Shown: positions 1 through 8,701, counted from the stretch's first letter. The stretch is DNA of 47,994 nucleotides from Fusobacterium sp. (GCF_032477075.1 NZ_JAWDXO010000021.1:1-47994); one strand, 5' to 3'. The notes: a model not told the origin generated them from the letters alone. Numbers and translations are program-made.

Positions 1-70
1 CTGCTCCTTTCATTTTAGGGAGGATATATAATCTTGAGCAAATTATTATACCTTAAAAGGTTAGGAGTAG
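1..70. repeat. Imperfect inverted repeat at window edge
   Basis: The first 20 bases and bases 51-70 are imperfect reverse complements (about 15 of 20 positions; CTGCTCCT at the left against AGGAGTAG at the right). They could form a hairpin in the leader of the downstream polymerase gene, or be the tail of a truncated upstream gene or element. The window starts here, so its true context is unseen. Confidence 0.2.
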
Positions 71-119
71 TTCACATAAATTTAAGTTAACAGAAACTAT
101 GCAGATATTTGGAGAAAAA

Positions 120-1514
120 ATGAAATTACTTAATAAATATTTTTTTGTTTCCTTGTTTATGGCCATTTTAAATGGATTAAATAATACAAATAATCAATAT
201 AAATATATAATTTTTTTACAGATTGGAATTGTTTTTTTGTTAGTAATAAAAGATATAAAAAAAGCGTTTATTATTCATATTATTTTTCTACTTACATCCA
301 CTGCTTTTTTTGCTGATTTAAGGTTAATTAGTGAAAAAGTAATTATTAACTATTCTAAATTAAAATTTATAGGAAATATTAGTTATTCATATTTTCCATT
401 ATTCTTTTTTATTATTTATTCTTTTTGTTTTGGTAGAAAAAATAGAATAAAAAATTTAAAGAATAAAGAATTGAGAAATTTTGTAATTGGACTTATATTT
501 TTTAATTTATATCCAATTATTGTGGGTGGAATAGGATTAATATTTAATCCAGAATATAGTTTAGGTTCTTTTTTGTCTAAGAGTATTTATTCAGTAAATG
601 TGATTTTTTACAGTTTTGTCATAATAAGTATATTAGAAAAAGAAGATTATGATTTTCTTCAAGGAATTATAGTAAATTTATTAGTCACAGGAGTTTTATC
701 AGCAGTTATTTTAAAAGGATTTGGATATGGTGGATATTATGGTGGAATAAATAAGTTGAGTACTTTAGATATTATAGAGTTTGCAAGTATCTTAATACTT
801 AGCGATTATGCCATTTATTTCATTGTGGGAATAATTTATTTAATAAATTTTAAATTTATTGCTAGTGGAAAGGGAATCATAATTTTATTTATCTCTTTGT
901 ATCGATTATTTGATAAATTTTCTTTTTTTAAAAAATATAAAATTACATTAATACCCTTCTTTTTAGTTTTCTTTATTAATTTAGATAATATTTTTAAGTT
1001 CCAAAAAAATGAAATTATATATTATAAATTTCAGCAATTTTTAGGGATTTTTAAATTTTATGATTTAAATTTAGTTCCACATTCTCCTAAAGTAAGAATT
1101 TTAGAAATGATAAATATAGTATATCAATATTTAAAATTTCCATTATTAATACTAGCAGGAAATGGATTTGGAGGTTATTTTAAAGATTGGAGTGGAAAGT
1201 TTAGTTATATGAACTTGAAAGCAGGAGATTTTAGTTTAAATGAAATAAATAAAGGTATTTTTTATGGTGGACATGATACACTTTCCAATGTATTCCTTTT
1301 TAATGGAATATTTGGAATAATGTTTATTTTATATTGGATTTTACAATTTTGGAAAAAAAAATCTAGATATGGAATAAATTTGATTCCAATTTTTTGGTTA
1401 GGGTTAATATATTATTTTAATATCCATATAGCGATATTTGGATTAATTTCGACATATACAATTTTTATAGAAAAAATAGATGTAGATAAAAATTATAAAA
1501 GAGGGAAAAAATGA
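120..1514 (+). CDS. Wzy-like O-antigen/polysaccharide polymerase (membrane protein)
   Basis: This 464-residue protein is almost wholly hydrophobic, with roughly ten or more predicted transmembrane segments and a long loop around residues 310-400. That layout is typical of Wzy/O-antigen ligase-type polymerases, which join lipid-linked repeat units on the periplasmic face of the inner membrane. No short motif proves the function, because Wzy proteins share little sequence. I chose ATG at 120 over ATG at 99 because GGAG at 111-114 sits 5 bases before it. The stop overlaps the next start (ATGA at 1511-1514), so the two are translationally coupled. The gene is even more AT-rich than the rfb genes further on, which fits a horizontally acquired serotype gene. 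An O-antigen ligase is the main alternative. Confidence 0.7.
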   Translation: MKLLNKYFFVSLFMAILNGLNNTNNQYKYIIFLQIGIVFLLVIKDIKKAFIIHIIFLLTSTAFFADLRLISEKVIINYSKLKFIGNISYSYFPLFFFIIYSFCFGRKNRIKNLKNKELRNFVIGLIFFNLYPIIVGGIGLIFNPEYSLGSFLSKSIYSVNVIFYSFVIISILEKEDYDFLQGIIVNLLVTGVLSAVILKGFGYGGYYGGINKLSTLDIIEFASILILSDYAIYFIVGIIYLINFKFIASGKGIIILFISLYRLFDKFSFFKKYKITLIPFFLVFFINLDNIFKFQKNEIIYYKFQQFLGIFKFYDLNLVPHSPKVRILEMINIVYQYLKFPLLILAGNGFGGYFKDWSGKFSYMNLKAGDFSLNEINKGIFYGGHDTLSNVFLFNGIFGIMFILYWILQFWKKKSRYGINLIPIFWLGLIYYFNIHIAIFGLISTYTIFIEKIDVDKNYKRGKK

Positions 1515-2563
1515 AAATATTATTAATAGATCAACTTTCTCCTAGAGGGCATGTAAAATATGATAAATATTGGATAAATATATTAAAAAATTTAAAGATA
1601 GATTTTGAATTTATAGGGAGAGAAAGTTTTTTAAAAAGTATGGCTATAGATAAAAAATTTATAAAATTAAGTATTCCTGAAAAATATTATGAAAATGTGA
1701 CAAATAAAAATATATTAATCAGAGAATATGCATTGATAAAATTATTATTATACATAAAAAGCAACATAAATATTATGGCATATAGTAATATAGTTTTTTT
1801 AAGTTTTGAAAATATTTCAATGTTTTTATCAATGTTTTTTCATCAAAAAAAAATATTGTTAATTTTGCATAATAATTTAAAACATATAAACAACAAAATT
1901 ATTTATAATATAGTTAAATTCTTATCTAAATCAAACACATTAATTTCATTAGATGATTTTATAAATGTAAATTTATCTGGAATGGGAATAGAAAATAAAG
2001 TAATAATTCATCCTTTAATAGGAAGTTATGTACAACAAAATAATTTGAAAAATAATGAAGAAATCATCATTTTTTCTCCAAGTATAACTAGTGTAGATAA
2101 GAAAATTTTAATTTTTTTATTACAAGATGAGAAATTAAAAAAAATCCTCCAAGAAAAAAATATCAAATTAATTTTAAGGGATAAAGAATTAAAATCTTCA
2201 ATAGATAATATAGTAATATTATCTGAATTTTTATCAGAAGATAGTTATAGTAATTTAATGGAAAAATCAGATATTATATTTTTACCATATGAAAAAGATT
2301 TTAATAATAGAATAAGTGGAGTTTTATTAGAAGCTATTTCATTAGAAAAAAGTTTAATAATTCCTAAATATAATAATTTAAAGTATTTTTTAAACTTTAA
2401 GCAAGAAAATATTAAAGGATTTATTGATATTGATGAATTAAAACAAATATTAAAAGATGTAAATAAAATGTTAAAAAGAAATAATTATGAAAATATAAAA
2501 GAGAATTATTCTATGAATAAAATGAAAGAAGATATATTAAGACTAATAGAAAAGGAAGATTAA
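1511..2563 (+). CDS. Glycosyltransferase, GT-B fold (GT4-like)
   Basis: This 350-residue soluble protein has a Rossmann-like start (MKILLIDQLSPRG) and a C-terminal half with the layout of GT-B glycosyltransferases: a predicted strand/loop IIFLPYEKDF followed by SGVLLEAISLEKSLIIP near residues 257-285. This matches the donor-binding E-x7-E region of GT4 enzymes in a weakened form. It should add one sugar to a lipid-linked repeat unit on the cytoplasmic face. Donor and acceptor cannot be told from sequence. It overlaps the upstream polymerase by 4 bases (ATGA), so both belong to one operon. Lysine, asparagine and isoleucine content is extreme, as in the polymerase. Confidence 0.7.
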   Translation: MKILLIDQLSPRGHVKYDKYWINILKNLKIDFEFIGRESFLKSMAIDKKFIKLSIPEKYYENVTNKNILIREYALIKLLLYIKSNINIMAYSNIVFLSFENISMFLSMFFHQKKILLILHNNLKHINNKIIYNIVKFLSKSNTLISLDDFINVNLSGMGIENKVIIHPLIGSYVQQNNLKNNEEIIIFSPSITSVDKKILIFLLQDEKLKKILQEKNIKLILRDKELKSSIDNIVILSEFLSEDSYSNLMEKSDIIFLPYEKDFNNRISGVLLEAISLEKSLIIPKYNNLKYFLNFKQENIKGFIDIDELKQILKDVNKMLKRNNYENIKENYSMNKMKEDILRLIEKED

Positions 2564-2806
2564 AATTAAATTTTATTAATATGGGAAAACAGCAACAATA
2601 TAGCATAAATCATTTCTAAGACTATAATTAACTACAAGAATGATATACATTTAATATAGTGGAAGTTTTATGTACATAAAGAAAGGTTTGAATATTGAAA
2701 ATTAGTAATTATGGTTGGAATTTAATTCATAAAAAATGTAAAAGATTATTTTTATTAAGTGATATAAGAGCTTGCAAGAAGGAATAGATAAAATGAGGAG
2801 AAAGAA

Positions 2807-3808
2807 ATGAAGAAAGTTTTAATATTAAAAGTTGGTGCTTTGGGTGATGTAGTAAGAACAACATATTTTTTACCAGGAATAAAAAAAATATATAATGAAA
2901 ATATAAAAATATTTTGGATAACTTCAAAATCAGCAATGGAAATATTAAGAAATAATAAACATATAGATGAGTTAGTAGATATAAACGATATTAATAAGCT
3001 TCAAGAAGTATTGGAAAATGAGTTTGATTGGGTTATTTCGTTGGAAGATGAGAAAGAAATATTTGAAAAAATAAAAAAAATAAAATATAAAAAAATTTCA
3101 GGTGTTTTTATAAAAGATAATAAAATAAATTACACAAATGATCTGAAAGAATGGTTTGATATGGGATTAATATCTAAATATGGAAAAAATATAGCAGATA
3201 AGTTAAAAAAATCAAATAAATTAGGTCATTCTGAAATTTTTTCAAAAGCTTTAGGAATAGAAATAAAAGAACCATACTTTTTTAATAATGTTAAAATAGA
3301 AAAAATTATTAAAGAAGAGATAGAGATATATAAAAAATATAAATTAATAGGGATGAACTTAAATGCTGGAAAAAGATGGCCTTCTAAATCATTGGATTTT
3401 GTAAAAGGGGTAAAGTTAATAGAAAAATTACTAGTTCATTTAGATATATATATATTTATTCTTGGAGGAGAAGAGGAGAAAGAAAATAATAAAAAATTAC
3501 TAGAGAATTTTAAGGGAAAAGAAAGGATTATGATGATTGAACCTAGGTCACTAGAAGAATTTGCAGCTATTATAAAGAATTTGGACTTATTAGTAAGTAG
3601 TGATACATTAGCCCTACATTTAGCAATTGCTCAAAAAGTAAAAAATATAAGTTATTATTCACCTACTTCAGCGGCAGAAATAGATACTTTTGGTTTTGGA
3701 GAAAAAGTCATTTCTACAGCAAAAGATTATTGCAGTTATAATAAGGTAACAGATACTTCTTCTATAACTGCAGAAAAAATATATAATAAAATTATAACAA
3801 TTTTATAA
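2807..3808 (+). CDS. Glycosyltransferase family 9 (heptosyltransferase-like)
   Basis: This 333-residue protein looks like ADP-heptose:LPS heptosyltransferases of family GT9. It has the N-terminal KVLILKVGALGDVVRTT segment (the family's R-x-GDxxxxTP-type start), a middle GMNLNAGKRWPSK segment that matches the conserved N-x-G-x-x-x-x-K-x-W-P region, and a C-terminal donor-site segment LLVSSDTLALHLAIAQ near residues 263-278. Length is usual for the family. It probably transfers a heptose or similar sugar to LPS core or to a repeat unit at the inner face of the membrane. A 243-base gap separates it from the gene before. RBS-like GAGGAGAAAG precedes the ATG. Its exact sugar is unknown. Confidence 0.8.
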   Translation: MKKVLILKVGALGDVVRTTYFLPGIKKIYNENIKIFWITSKSAMEILRNNKHIDELVDINDINKLQEVLENEFDWVISLEDEKEIFEKIKKIKYKKISGVFIKDNKINYTNDLKEWFDMGLISKYGKNIADKLKKSNKLGHSEIFSKALGIEIKEPYFFNNVKIEKIIKEEIEIYKKYKLIGMNLNAGKRWPSKSLDFVKGVKLIEKLLVHLDIYIFILGGEEEKENNKKLLENFKGKERIMMIEPRSLEEFAAIIKNLDLLVSSDTLALHLAIAQKVKNISYYSPTSAAEIDTFGFGEKVISTAKDYCSYNKVTDTSSITAEKIYNKIITIL

Positions 3809-3942
3809 AATTGAAATATTTTAATTAATTTTTAAGGAAAAAAATTAAAAATATGAAATTATTTGAATCATGTATGAAAAAATAGCTAAATTTAAATAAA
3901 GGAAATTTTAAATTAATATATCATTTTCATATAAAAATATAG

Positions 3943-4083
3943 AAATATAAACCTAGAGATCTTTTAATAACAGGAGTAGAGATGAAGAAGTTAATTAAAA
4001 GAAATGATAGATTGGAAACTAGAAATATCTTGGAAGAGAGCATGGAAAAAATATTAACATGTTGGATAAAGGAGTTTAAATGA
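3943..4083 (+). pseudogene. Possible 3' remnant of a lost gene, or 33-codon small ORF, before rfbH
   Basis: A reading frame is open from 3943 to the TGA at 4081-4083. It contains an ATG at 3982 with CAGGAG 5 bases upstream, giving 33 codons (begins MKKLIKRNDRLETRN). The stop overlaps the rfbH start as ATGA, the arrangement seen between intact operon genes. The open frame continues 13 codons upstream of the ATG to a TAG at 3940-3942. This fits the C-terminal end of a decayed or deleted gene, or a small leader ORF that couples translation to rfbH. I do not recognise the protein. Nothing else is seen in the 271-base gap. Confidence 0.35.
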
Positions 4084-5420
4084 AAGAACTAGAAAGTCTA
4101 AAACAAGAAATACTAGAAAAAGTAAAAGAATATCACAATATAAAGTTTGGAGACAAAAAAGAATTTAAAGAGGAAGAAACATATATCAACTATGGAGGGA
4201 GATTCTTTGATGAGCAGGAAATGGTAAATCTTGTTGATTCTTCTTTGGACTTTTGGCTTACTTCTGGACCTTGGGTTAAGAAATTTGAAACTAAAATGGC
4301 TGAATATCTTGATATAAAGTACTGTTCTCTAACTAATTCAGGTTCATCAGCTAATCTTCTTGCATTTATGACTTTAACTGCTCAAGAATTAGGAGATAGA
4401 AGAATAAAAAGAGGAGATGAAGTAATAACTGTATCAGCTGGTTTTCCTACTACAGTTACTCCTATTATTCAATATGGAGCAGTTCCAGTATTTGTAGATG
4501 TAACAGTTCCAGCATATAACATAGATATAAATATGTTAGAAGAAGCATTAAGTGAAAAAACAAAAGCTGTAATGATAGCACATACATTGGGAAATCCTTT
4601 TAATCTTCAAGGAGTAAAAGATTTTTGTAAGAAACATAATCTATGGCTTGTAGAAGACAACTGTGATGCTCTAGGTTCTGAATACTACATAGATGGAGAA
4701 TGGAAAAAAACAGGAACAATAGGTGATATAGGAACATCAAGTTTTTATCCACCTCATCATATGACTATGGGAGAGGGAGGAGCAGTATATACAGATAATC
4801 CTCTGCTTCATAAATTAATAAAATCTTTCAGAGACTGGGGAAGAGACTGCTGGTGTGAAAGTGGTGTAGATGATACATGCCATATGAGATTTACTAAACA
4901 GTATGGAGAGCTTCCATTAGGATATGATCATAAATATGTATATTCACATTTTGGATATAATCTAAAAGTGACAGATATGCAGGCAGCTATTGGAGTTGCG
5001 CAATTAGATAAACTTCCACATATAGTGGAGGCAAGAAGAAGAAACTGGAATAAATTGTATGAAGGATTAAAAGATATTCAAGATAAAATAATACTTCCAG
5101 AACCAGAAAAGAACTCAAAGCCAAGCTGGTTTGGATTTTTAATATCTGTAAAAGAAGGAACAGGAAAATCAAGAGTAGAACTAGCAAAACATCTTGAAGC
5201 TAATAAAATACAAACAAGAAATCTATTTGCAGGAAACCTTTTAAAACATCCAGCTTTTGATGAAATGAGAAAGACTGGAGAAGGATTCAGAGTAATAGGA
5301 GATTTAAAGAATACAGATTTTATTATGAATAATACTCTATGGGTAGGAGTATATCCTGGAATGACAGATGAAATGCTAGATTTTATGATAAAGAAAATAA
5401 AAGAATATATACTTGGATAG
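4080..5420 (+). CDS. rfbH: CDP-6-deoxy-4-hexulose 3-dehydrase (E1), RfbH/AscC family
   Basis: This 446-residue PMP-dependent enzyme removes the C3 hydroxyl of CDP-4-keto-6-deoxyglucose, the key step to 3,6-dideoxyhexoses. It has the DegT/AspC fold, but the usual PLP lysine is replaced by histidine (SFYPPHHMTMGEGG, H226), the hallmark of E1. The cysteines for the [2Fe-2S] cluster are present at 195, 257, 259 and 267, as C-x61-C-x-C-x7-C. The first spacing is slightly longer than the classical 57. E1 needs an iron-sulfur flavoprotein partner (E3, RfbI/AscD) for turnover, and none is encoded here. Genes for the preceding two steps follow directly. Start ATG at 4080 has GGAG at 4071-4074. Identification is firm. 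Confidence 0.95.
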   Translation: MKELESLKQEILEKVKEYHNIKFGDKKEFKEEETYINYGGRFFDEQEMVNLVDSSLDFWLTSGPWVKKFETKMAEYLDIKYCSLTNSGSSANLLAFMTLTAQELGDRRIKRGDEVITVSAGFPTTVTPIIQYGAVPVFVDVTVPAYNIDINMLEEALSEKTKAVMIAHTLGNPFNLQGVKDFCKKHNLWLVEDNCDALGSEYYIDGEWKKTGTIGDIGTSSFYPPHHMTMGEGGAVYTDNPLLHKLIKSFRDWGRDCWCESGVDDTCHMRFTKQYGELPLGYDHKYVYSHFGYNLKVTDMQAAIGVAQLDKLPHIVEARRRNWNKLYEGLKDIQDKIILPEPEKNSKPSWFGFLISVKEGTGKSRVELAKHLEANKIQTRNLFAGNLLKHPAFDEMRKTGEGFRVIGDLKNTDFIMNNTLWVGVYPGMTDEMLDFMIKKIKEYILG

Positions 5421-5432
5421 GGAGGATAAGAT

Positions 5433-6206
5433 ATGAAGGCAGTGATATTAGCAGGTGGATATGGAACAAGACTTAGTGAAGCAACAAATCTTATCCCAAA
5501 ACCAATGGTAGAAATAGGAGGAAAACCTATTCTATGGCATATTATGAAGACATATTCTCACTATGGAATAAATGAATTCATCATCTGTTGTGGGTATAAA
5601 GGATATGTAATAAAAGAGTGGTTTTCAAATTATTTTCTTCATACAAGTGATATAACATTTGATCTGCAAAATAATGGAATGACAGTACATGACTGTCATT
5701 CAGAAAATTGGAAAGTAACTCTTGTAGATACAGGACTTGAAACTATGACAGGTGGAAGAATCAAAAGAATAGAAAAGTATATAGGAAATGAAACTTTTCT
5801 TTTAACATATGGTGATGGGGTAACAGATTTAAATATAGGTGAAAGTATAAAATTTCATAAAGAAAGTGGTAAAACTTTAACTGTTACAGCATATAAACCA
5901 CAAGGAAAATTTGGATCTTTAGATATAGATGAAGTGGGAAATGTAAAAGCTTTTACAGAAAAGCCAGCAGGAGATGGAAGCTGGATAAATGCAGGGTATT
6001 TCATATGTGAACCAGAAGTATTTAATTATATAACTGAAGGAGATTCAACTATATTTGAAAGGACTCCTCTTGAAAATATAGCTAAAGATGGAAAAATGAA
6101 TTCATTTAAACATACAGGATTCTGGAAGCCTATGGATATATTGAGAGATAATAAAGAGTTGAATGATATGTGGGATAGTGGAAAAGCTCCATGGAAAGTA
6201 TGGTAA
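5433..6206 (+). CDS. rfbF: Glucose-1-phosphate cytidylyltransferase
   Basis: The protein makes CDP-glucose from glucose-1-phosphate and CTP, the first committed step to CDP-dideoxy sugars. It carries the nucleotidyltransferase signature AVILAGGYGTRLSE at residues 3-16, the following PKPMVEIGGKPILWHI, and TYGDGVTD as the metal-binding Asp region. Its 257 residues match the usual RfbF/AscA/DdhA size. The family is distinct from RmlA by the early CCGYKGY and the W-rich region (ENWKVTLVDTG). It lies 12 bases after rfbH with a good RBS (GGGAGGATAAG), and 12 bases before rfbG, so the block is one operon. Confidence 0.95.
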   Translation: MKAVILAGGYGTRLSEATNLIPKPMVEIGGKPILWHIMKTYSHYGINEFIICCGYKGYVIKEWFSNYFLHTSDITFDLQNNGMTVHDCHSENWKVTLVDTGLETMTGGRIKRIEKYIGNETFLLTYGDGVTDLNIGESIKFHKESGKTLTVTAYKPQGKFGSLDIDEVGNVKAFTEKPAGDGSWINAGYFICEPEVFNYITEGDSTIFERTPLENIAKDGKMNSFKHTGFWKPMDILRDNKELNDMWDSGKAPWKVW

Positions 6207-6218
6207 TTTGGAGGAAGA

Positions 6219-7295
6219 ATGAAAAACTTTAATAATGTGTATAAAGGAAAAAGAGTTCTGGTAACAGGTCATACAGGATTTAAAGGTTCATGGTTATCAA
6301 TATGGCTCAGGGAATTAGGCGCTGAAGTAATAGGTTATTCATTAGAACCATATACAGAAAAGGACAATTTTGTTTTATCTCATTTATCAGAAAAGATAGT
6401 TGATATTAGAGGAGATATAAGAGACAGAAAACATTTAAGAGAAGTATTTGATAAATATCAGCCAGAGATAGTATTTCATTTAGCAGCACAGCCATTAGTA
6501 AGATTATCTTATGATATTCCAGTGGAAACATATGAAACTAACCTTATGGGAACTATAAATATATTAGAAGAGATAAGAAACTGTGAGAATACAAAAATAG
6601 AAATAATGATAACAACAGATAAGTGCTATGAAAATAAAGAGCAGATATGGGGATATAGAGAAAATGAAGCCTTTGGAGGATATGATCCTTATTCTTCATC
6701 TAAAGGAGCTTGTGAAATAGCTATACAGTCATGGAGAAATTCATTTTTTAATCCTAAAGATTATGAAAGACATGGAAAATGTATAGCAAGTGTAAGAGCT
6801 GGAAATGTAATAGGTGGAGGAGACTGGGCAAAAGACAGAATTGTACCAGACTGTATAAGAGCATTAGAAGAAGGGAAAGATATAGAAATAAGAAGTCCAA
6901 AATCAATAAGACCATGGGAACATGTACTTGAGCCATTAAGTGGTTATCTTTTATTAGGACAAAAAATGATGGAAGATCCAATAAAATATTGTGGAGGATG
7001 GAACTTTGGTCCAAATCTTGATGCAATAGTAAATGTATGGGAAGTAGCAGAAAAAATAGTAAAGAATTATGGAAAAGGAAACCTAAAAGATATTTCTGAT
7101 CCAAATGCTTTGCATGAAGCTAAATTACTATTACTAGATATAACAAAATCAAGATTTGAATTAGGATGGAAACCTACATTAACAATAGATAAAAGTATAG
7201 AATTAACTGCTGAATGGTATAAGAGATACATAAATGAAGATGTATATCAACTTTGTGTAGAACAGATAAATAAATTCTCTAAGTTGGGTGAATAA
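6219..7295 (+). CDS. rfbG: CDP-glucose 4,6-dehydratase
   Basis: This 358-residue short-chain dehydrogenase converts CDP-glucose to CDP-4-keto-6-deoxyglucose, the substrate for RfbH. The NAD-binding motif GHTGFKG lies at residues 17-23. The catalytic TTDKCYENKE and DPYSSSKGACE (Tyr-x3-Lys) segments are typical of RfbG/AscB/DdhB. The C-terminal WNFGP and WKPTL regions also fit. Size is as expected. It follows rfbF by 12 bases, with GGAGG as RBS, and runs almost into the next gene. The call is firm. Confidence 0.95.
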   Translation: MKNFNNVYKGKRVLVTGHTGFKGSWLSIWLRELGAEVIGYSLEPYTEKDNFVLSHLSEKIVDIRGDIRDRKHLREVFDKYQPEIVFHLAAQPLVRLSYDIPVETYETNLMGTINILEEIRNCENTKIEIMITTDKCYENKEQIWGYRENEAFGGYDPYSSSKGACEIAIQSWRNSFFNPKDYERHGKCIASVRAGNVIGGGDWAKDRIVPDCIRALEEGKDIEIRSPKSIRPWEHVLEPLSGYLLLGQKMMEDPIKYCGGWNFGPNLDAIVNVWEVAEKIVKNYGKGNLKDISDPNALHEAKLLLLDITKSRFELGWKPTLTIDKSIELTAEWYKRYINEDVYQLCVEQINKFSKLGE

Positions 7296-7296
7296 T

Positions 7297-7839
7297 ATGG
7301 AAATTATAAAAACAGAATTAGAAGGAGTGTTTATTATAAAAAATAAAATATTCCAAGATGAAAGAGGAATATTTATTAAAACATATAATAAAGATGAATT
7401 TGAAAAAAATAACCTTTGTACTGAATTTAGAGAAAGTTATTTTTCAATTTCAAACAAGGATGTAATAAGAGGAATGCATTTCCAGCTTCCCCCTTTTGAA
7501 CATGAAAAACTAGTTTATGTAGCAAAAGGAAAAGTATTAGATATTATTGTAGATTTAAGAAAAAATTCTAAAACTTTAGGGAAATATATAAGTATAGAAT
7601 TATCAGAGGAGAATGGGTATTCTGTATATATTCCCAAAGGATTGGCGCATGGATTCAAGTCTCTAGAAGATGGAAGCATAATGGTTTACAATGTAGCAAC
7701 AATATATAATTCTGAAAGTGATTATGGAATCAGATGGGATAGTTTTGGATTTGACTGGAAAACAGAAGAACCTATATTATCAGTAAGAGATGAGAAGTTT
7801 GAGAGTATGAATGACTTTTTGAAAAAAGAGGTATTTTAA
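7297..7839 (+). CDS. NDP-4-keto-hexose 3,5-epimerase family protein (RfbC/AscE-like)
   Basis: This 180-residue cupin-type epimerase resembles dTDP-4-dehydrorhamnose 3,5-epimerase. It has the early FQDERGIFIKTY, the catalytic-histidine segment VIRGMHFQLPPFEHEKLVYV (H61), VLDIIVDLR, and IPKGLAHGF. In this operon the substrate should be a CDP-4-keto-3,6-dideoxy sugar rather than a dTDP sugar. The known parallel is AscE of the CDP-ascarylose pathway, which inverts C5 to give the L-sugar. No rmlA, B or D gene is present to support rhamnose. I prefer ATG at 7297 to the GTG at 7288, which lies inside the end of rfbG. Substrate assignment is inference from neighbours. Confidence 0.85.
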   Translation: MEIIKTELEGVFIIKNKIFQDERGIFIKTYNKDEFEKNNLCTEFRESYFSISNKDVIRGMHFQLPPFEHEKLVYVAKGKVLDIIVDLRKNSKTLGKYISIELSEENGYSVYIPKGLAHGFKSLEDGSIMVYNVATIYNSESDYGIRWDSFGFDWKTEEPILSVRDEKFESMNDFLKKEVF

Positions 7840-7841
7840 AT

Positions 7842-8681
7842 ATGAGGAGAAGATGTCTGGTAACTGGTGCAACAGGGTTTGTAGGTTCAAATCTTTGTAA
7901 AAAATTAATAGAACAAGATTGGAATGTAACAATAATATGTAGAAAAAGTTCAAAACTAGATAATTTAGAAGAAATAAAAAATAAAATAAATATATTTGAA
8001 TATGACAATGATTTAGAAAATATGATTAAATTTCTTAAAAAAAATAAATTTGAAGTAGTATTTCATTTGGCTTCTTTATTTATAGCAGAGCATGAAAGTA
8101 AAGATGTGGATAATTTATTAAATAGCAATATAGTATTTGGAACTCATCTTTTAGAAGGAATGAGAGAAAGTGAAAATAAACTGTTGATAAATACAGGAAC
8201 TTCATGGCAGCATTATAACTCAGAGGAATATAATCCAGTAGACTTATATGCTGCTACAAAAGAAGCCTTTGAAAAGATAATAAAATATTATGTTGAAGCT
8301 GAAGGAATTAGATGTGTAACTCTTAAATTATTTGATACATATGGAGAAAATGACAAAAGGCCTAAACTTATTAATTTATTAAATAAATTTGCTGATGAAG
8401 GAAAAGAATTAGATATGTCTTTAGGGGAACAAAAATTAGACTTGGTTCATATAGATATAGTGACAGATACTTTTATAAAGGCATATGAATTATTGAAAAG
8501 TAATGAAGAAATAAGGAATGAAGTTTATGGAGTATCATCAGGAAAACAGATTTCATTGAGAGAAATAGTAGAAAATTTTGAGAAAGAAACAAGAAAGAAA
8601 ATAAAGATAAATTGGGGAGCAAGACCATATAGGAAAAGAGAAGTAATGGAGCCAGTAAAAAATTTAAAAGAAATTTTATAA
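7842..8681 (+). CDS. CDP-4-keto-3,6-dideoxyhexose reductase (RfbJ/AscF-like SDR)
   Basis: This 279-residue extended SDR has GATGFVG at residues 9-15 as the NAD(P) site, the S/T of NTGTSWQHY (119-125) and the catalytic Y136-x3-K140 in DLYAATKEAF. The combination of TSWQH with YNPVDLYAATK recalls CDP-abequose and CDP-paratose synthases. These reduce the C4 ketone after E1/E3. With the epimerase just upstream, the likely product is CDP-ascarylose, though abequose or paratose synthesis would use the same fold. The gene starts 2 bases after the epimerase stop. It is somewhat short at the C terminus compared with many SDRs, which is also seen in RfbJ. Confidence 0.8.
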   Translation: MRRRCLVTGATGFVGSNLCKKLIEQDWNVTIICRKSSKLDNLEEIKNKINIFEYDNDLENMIKFLKKNKFEVVFHLASLFIAEHESKDVDNLLNSNIVFGTHLLEGMRESENKLLINTGTSWQHYNSEEYNPVDLYAATKEAFEKIIKYYVEAEGIRCVTLKLFDTYGENDKRPKLINLLNKFADEGKELDMSLGEQKLDLVHIDIVTDTFIKAYELLKSNEEIRNEVYGVSSGKQISLREIVENFEKETRKKIKINWGARPYRKREVMEPVKNLKEIL

Positions 8682-8701
8682 AGGCAAAAGGAGTTTTCAA
8701 A

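Noticed and set aside
2695..2787. 30-codon TTG-started frame in the gap before the GT9 gene
   Set aside because: It has no RBS or homology I can recognise. It may be a gene remnant, but the support is too weak to list as a feature.
4987..7104. Open frames antisense to rfbH and rfbG
   Set aside because: They lack RBS and family motifs and read as leucine/phenylalanine-rich shadows of AT-rich coding DNA. The sense genes are certain.
7297..7839. dTDP-rhamnose pathway gene rfbC/rmlC
   Set aside because: No rmlA, rmlB or rmlD is found, and all neighbours belong to the CDP-dideoxyhexose route.
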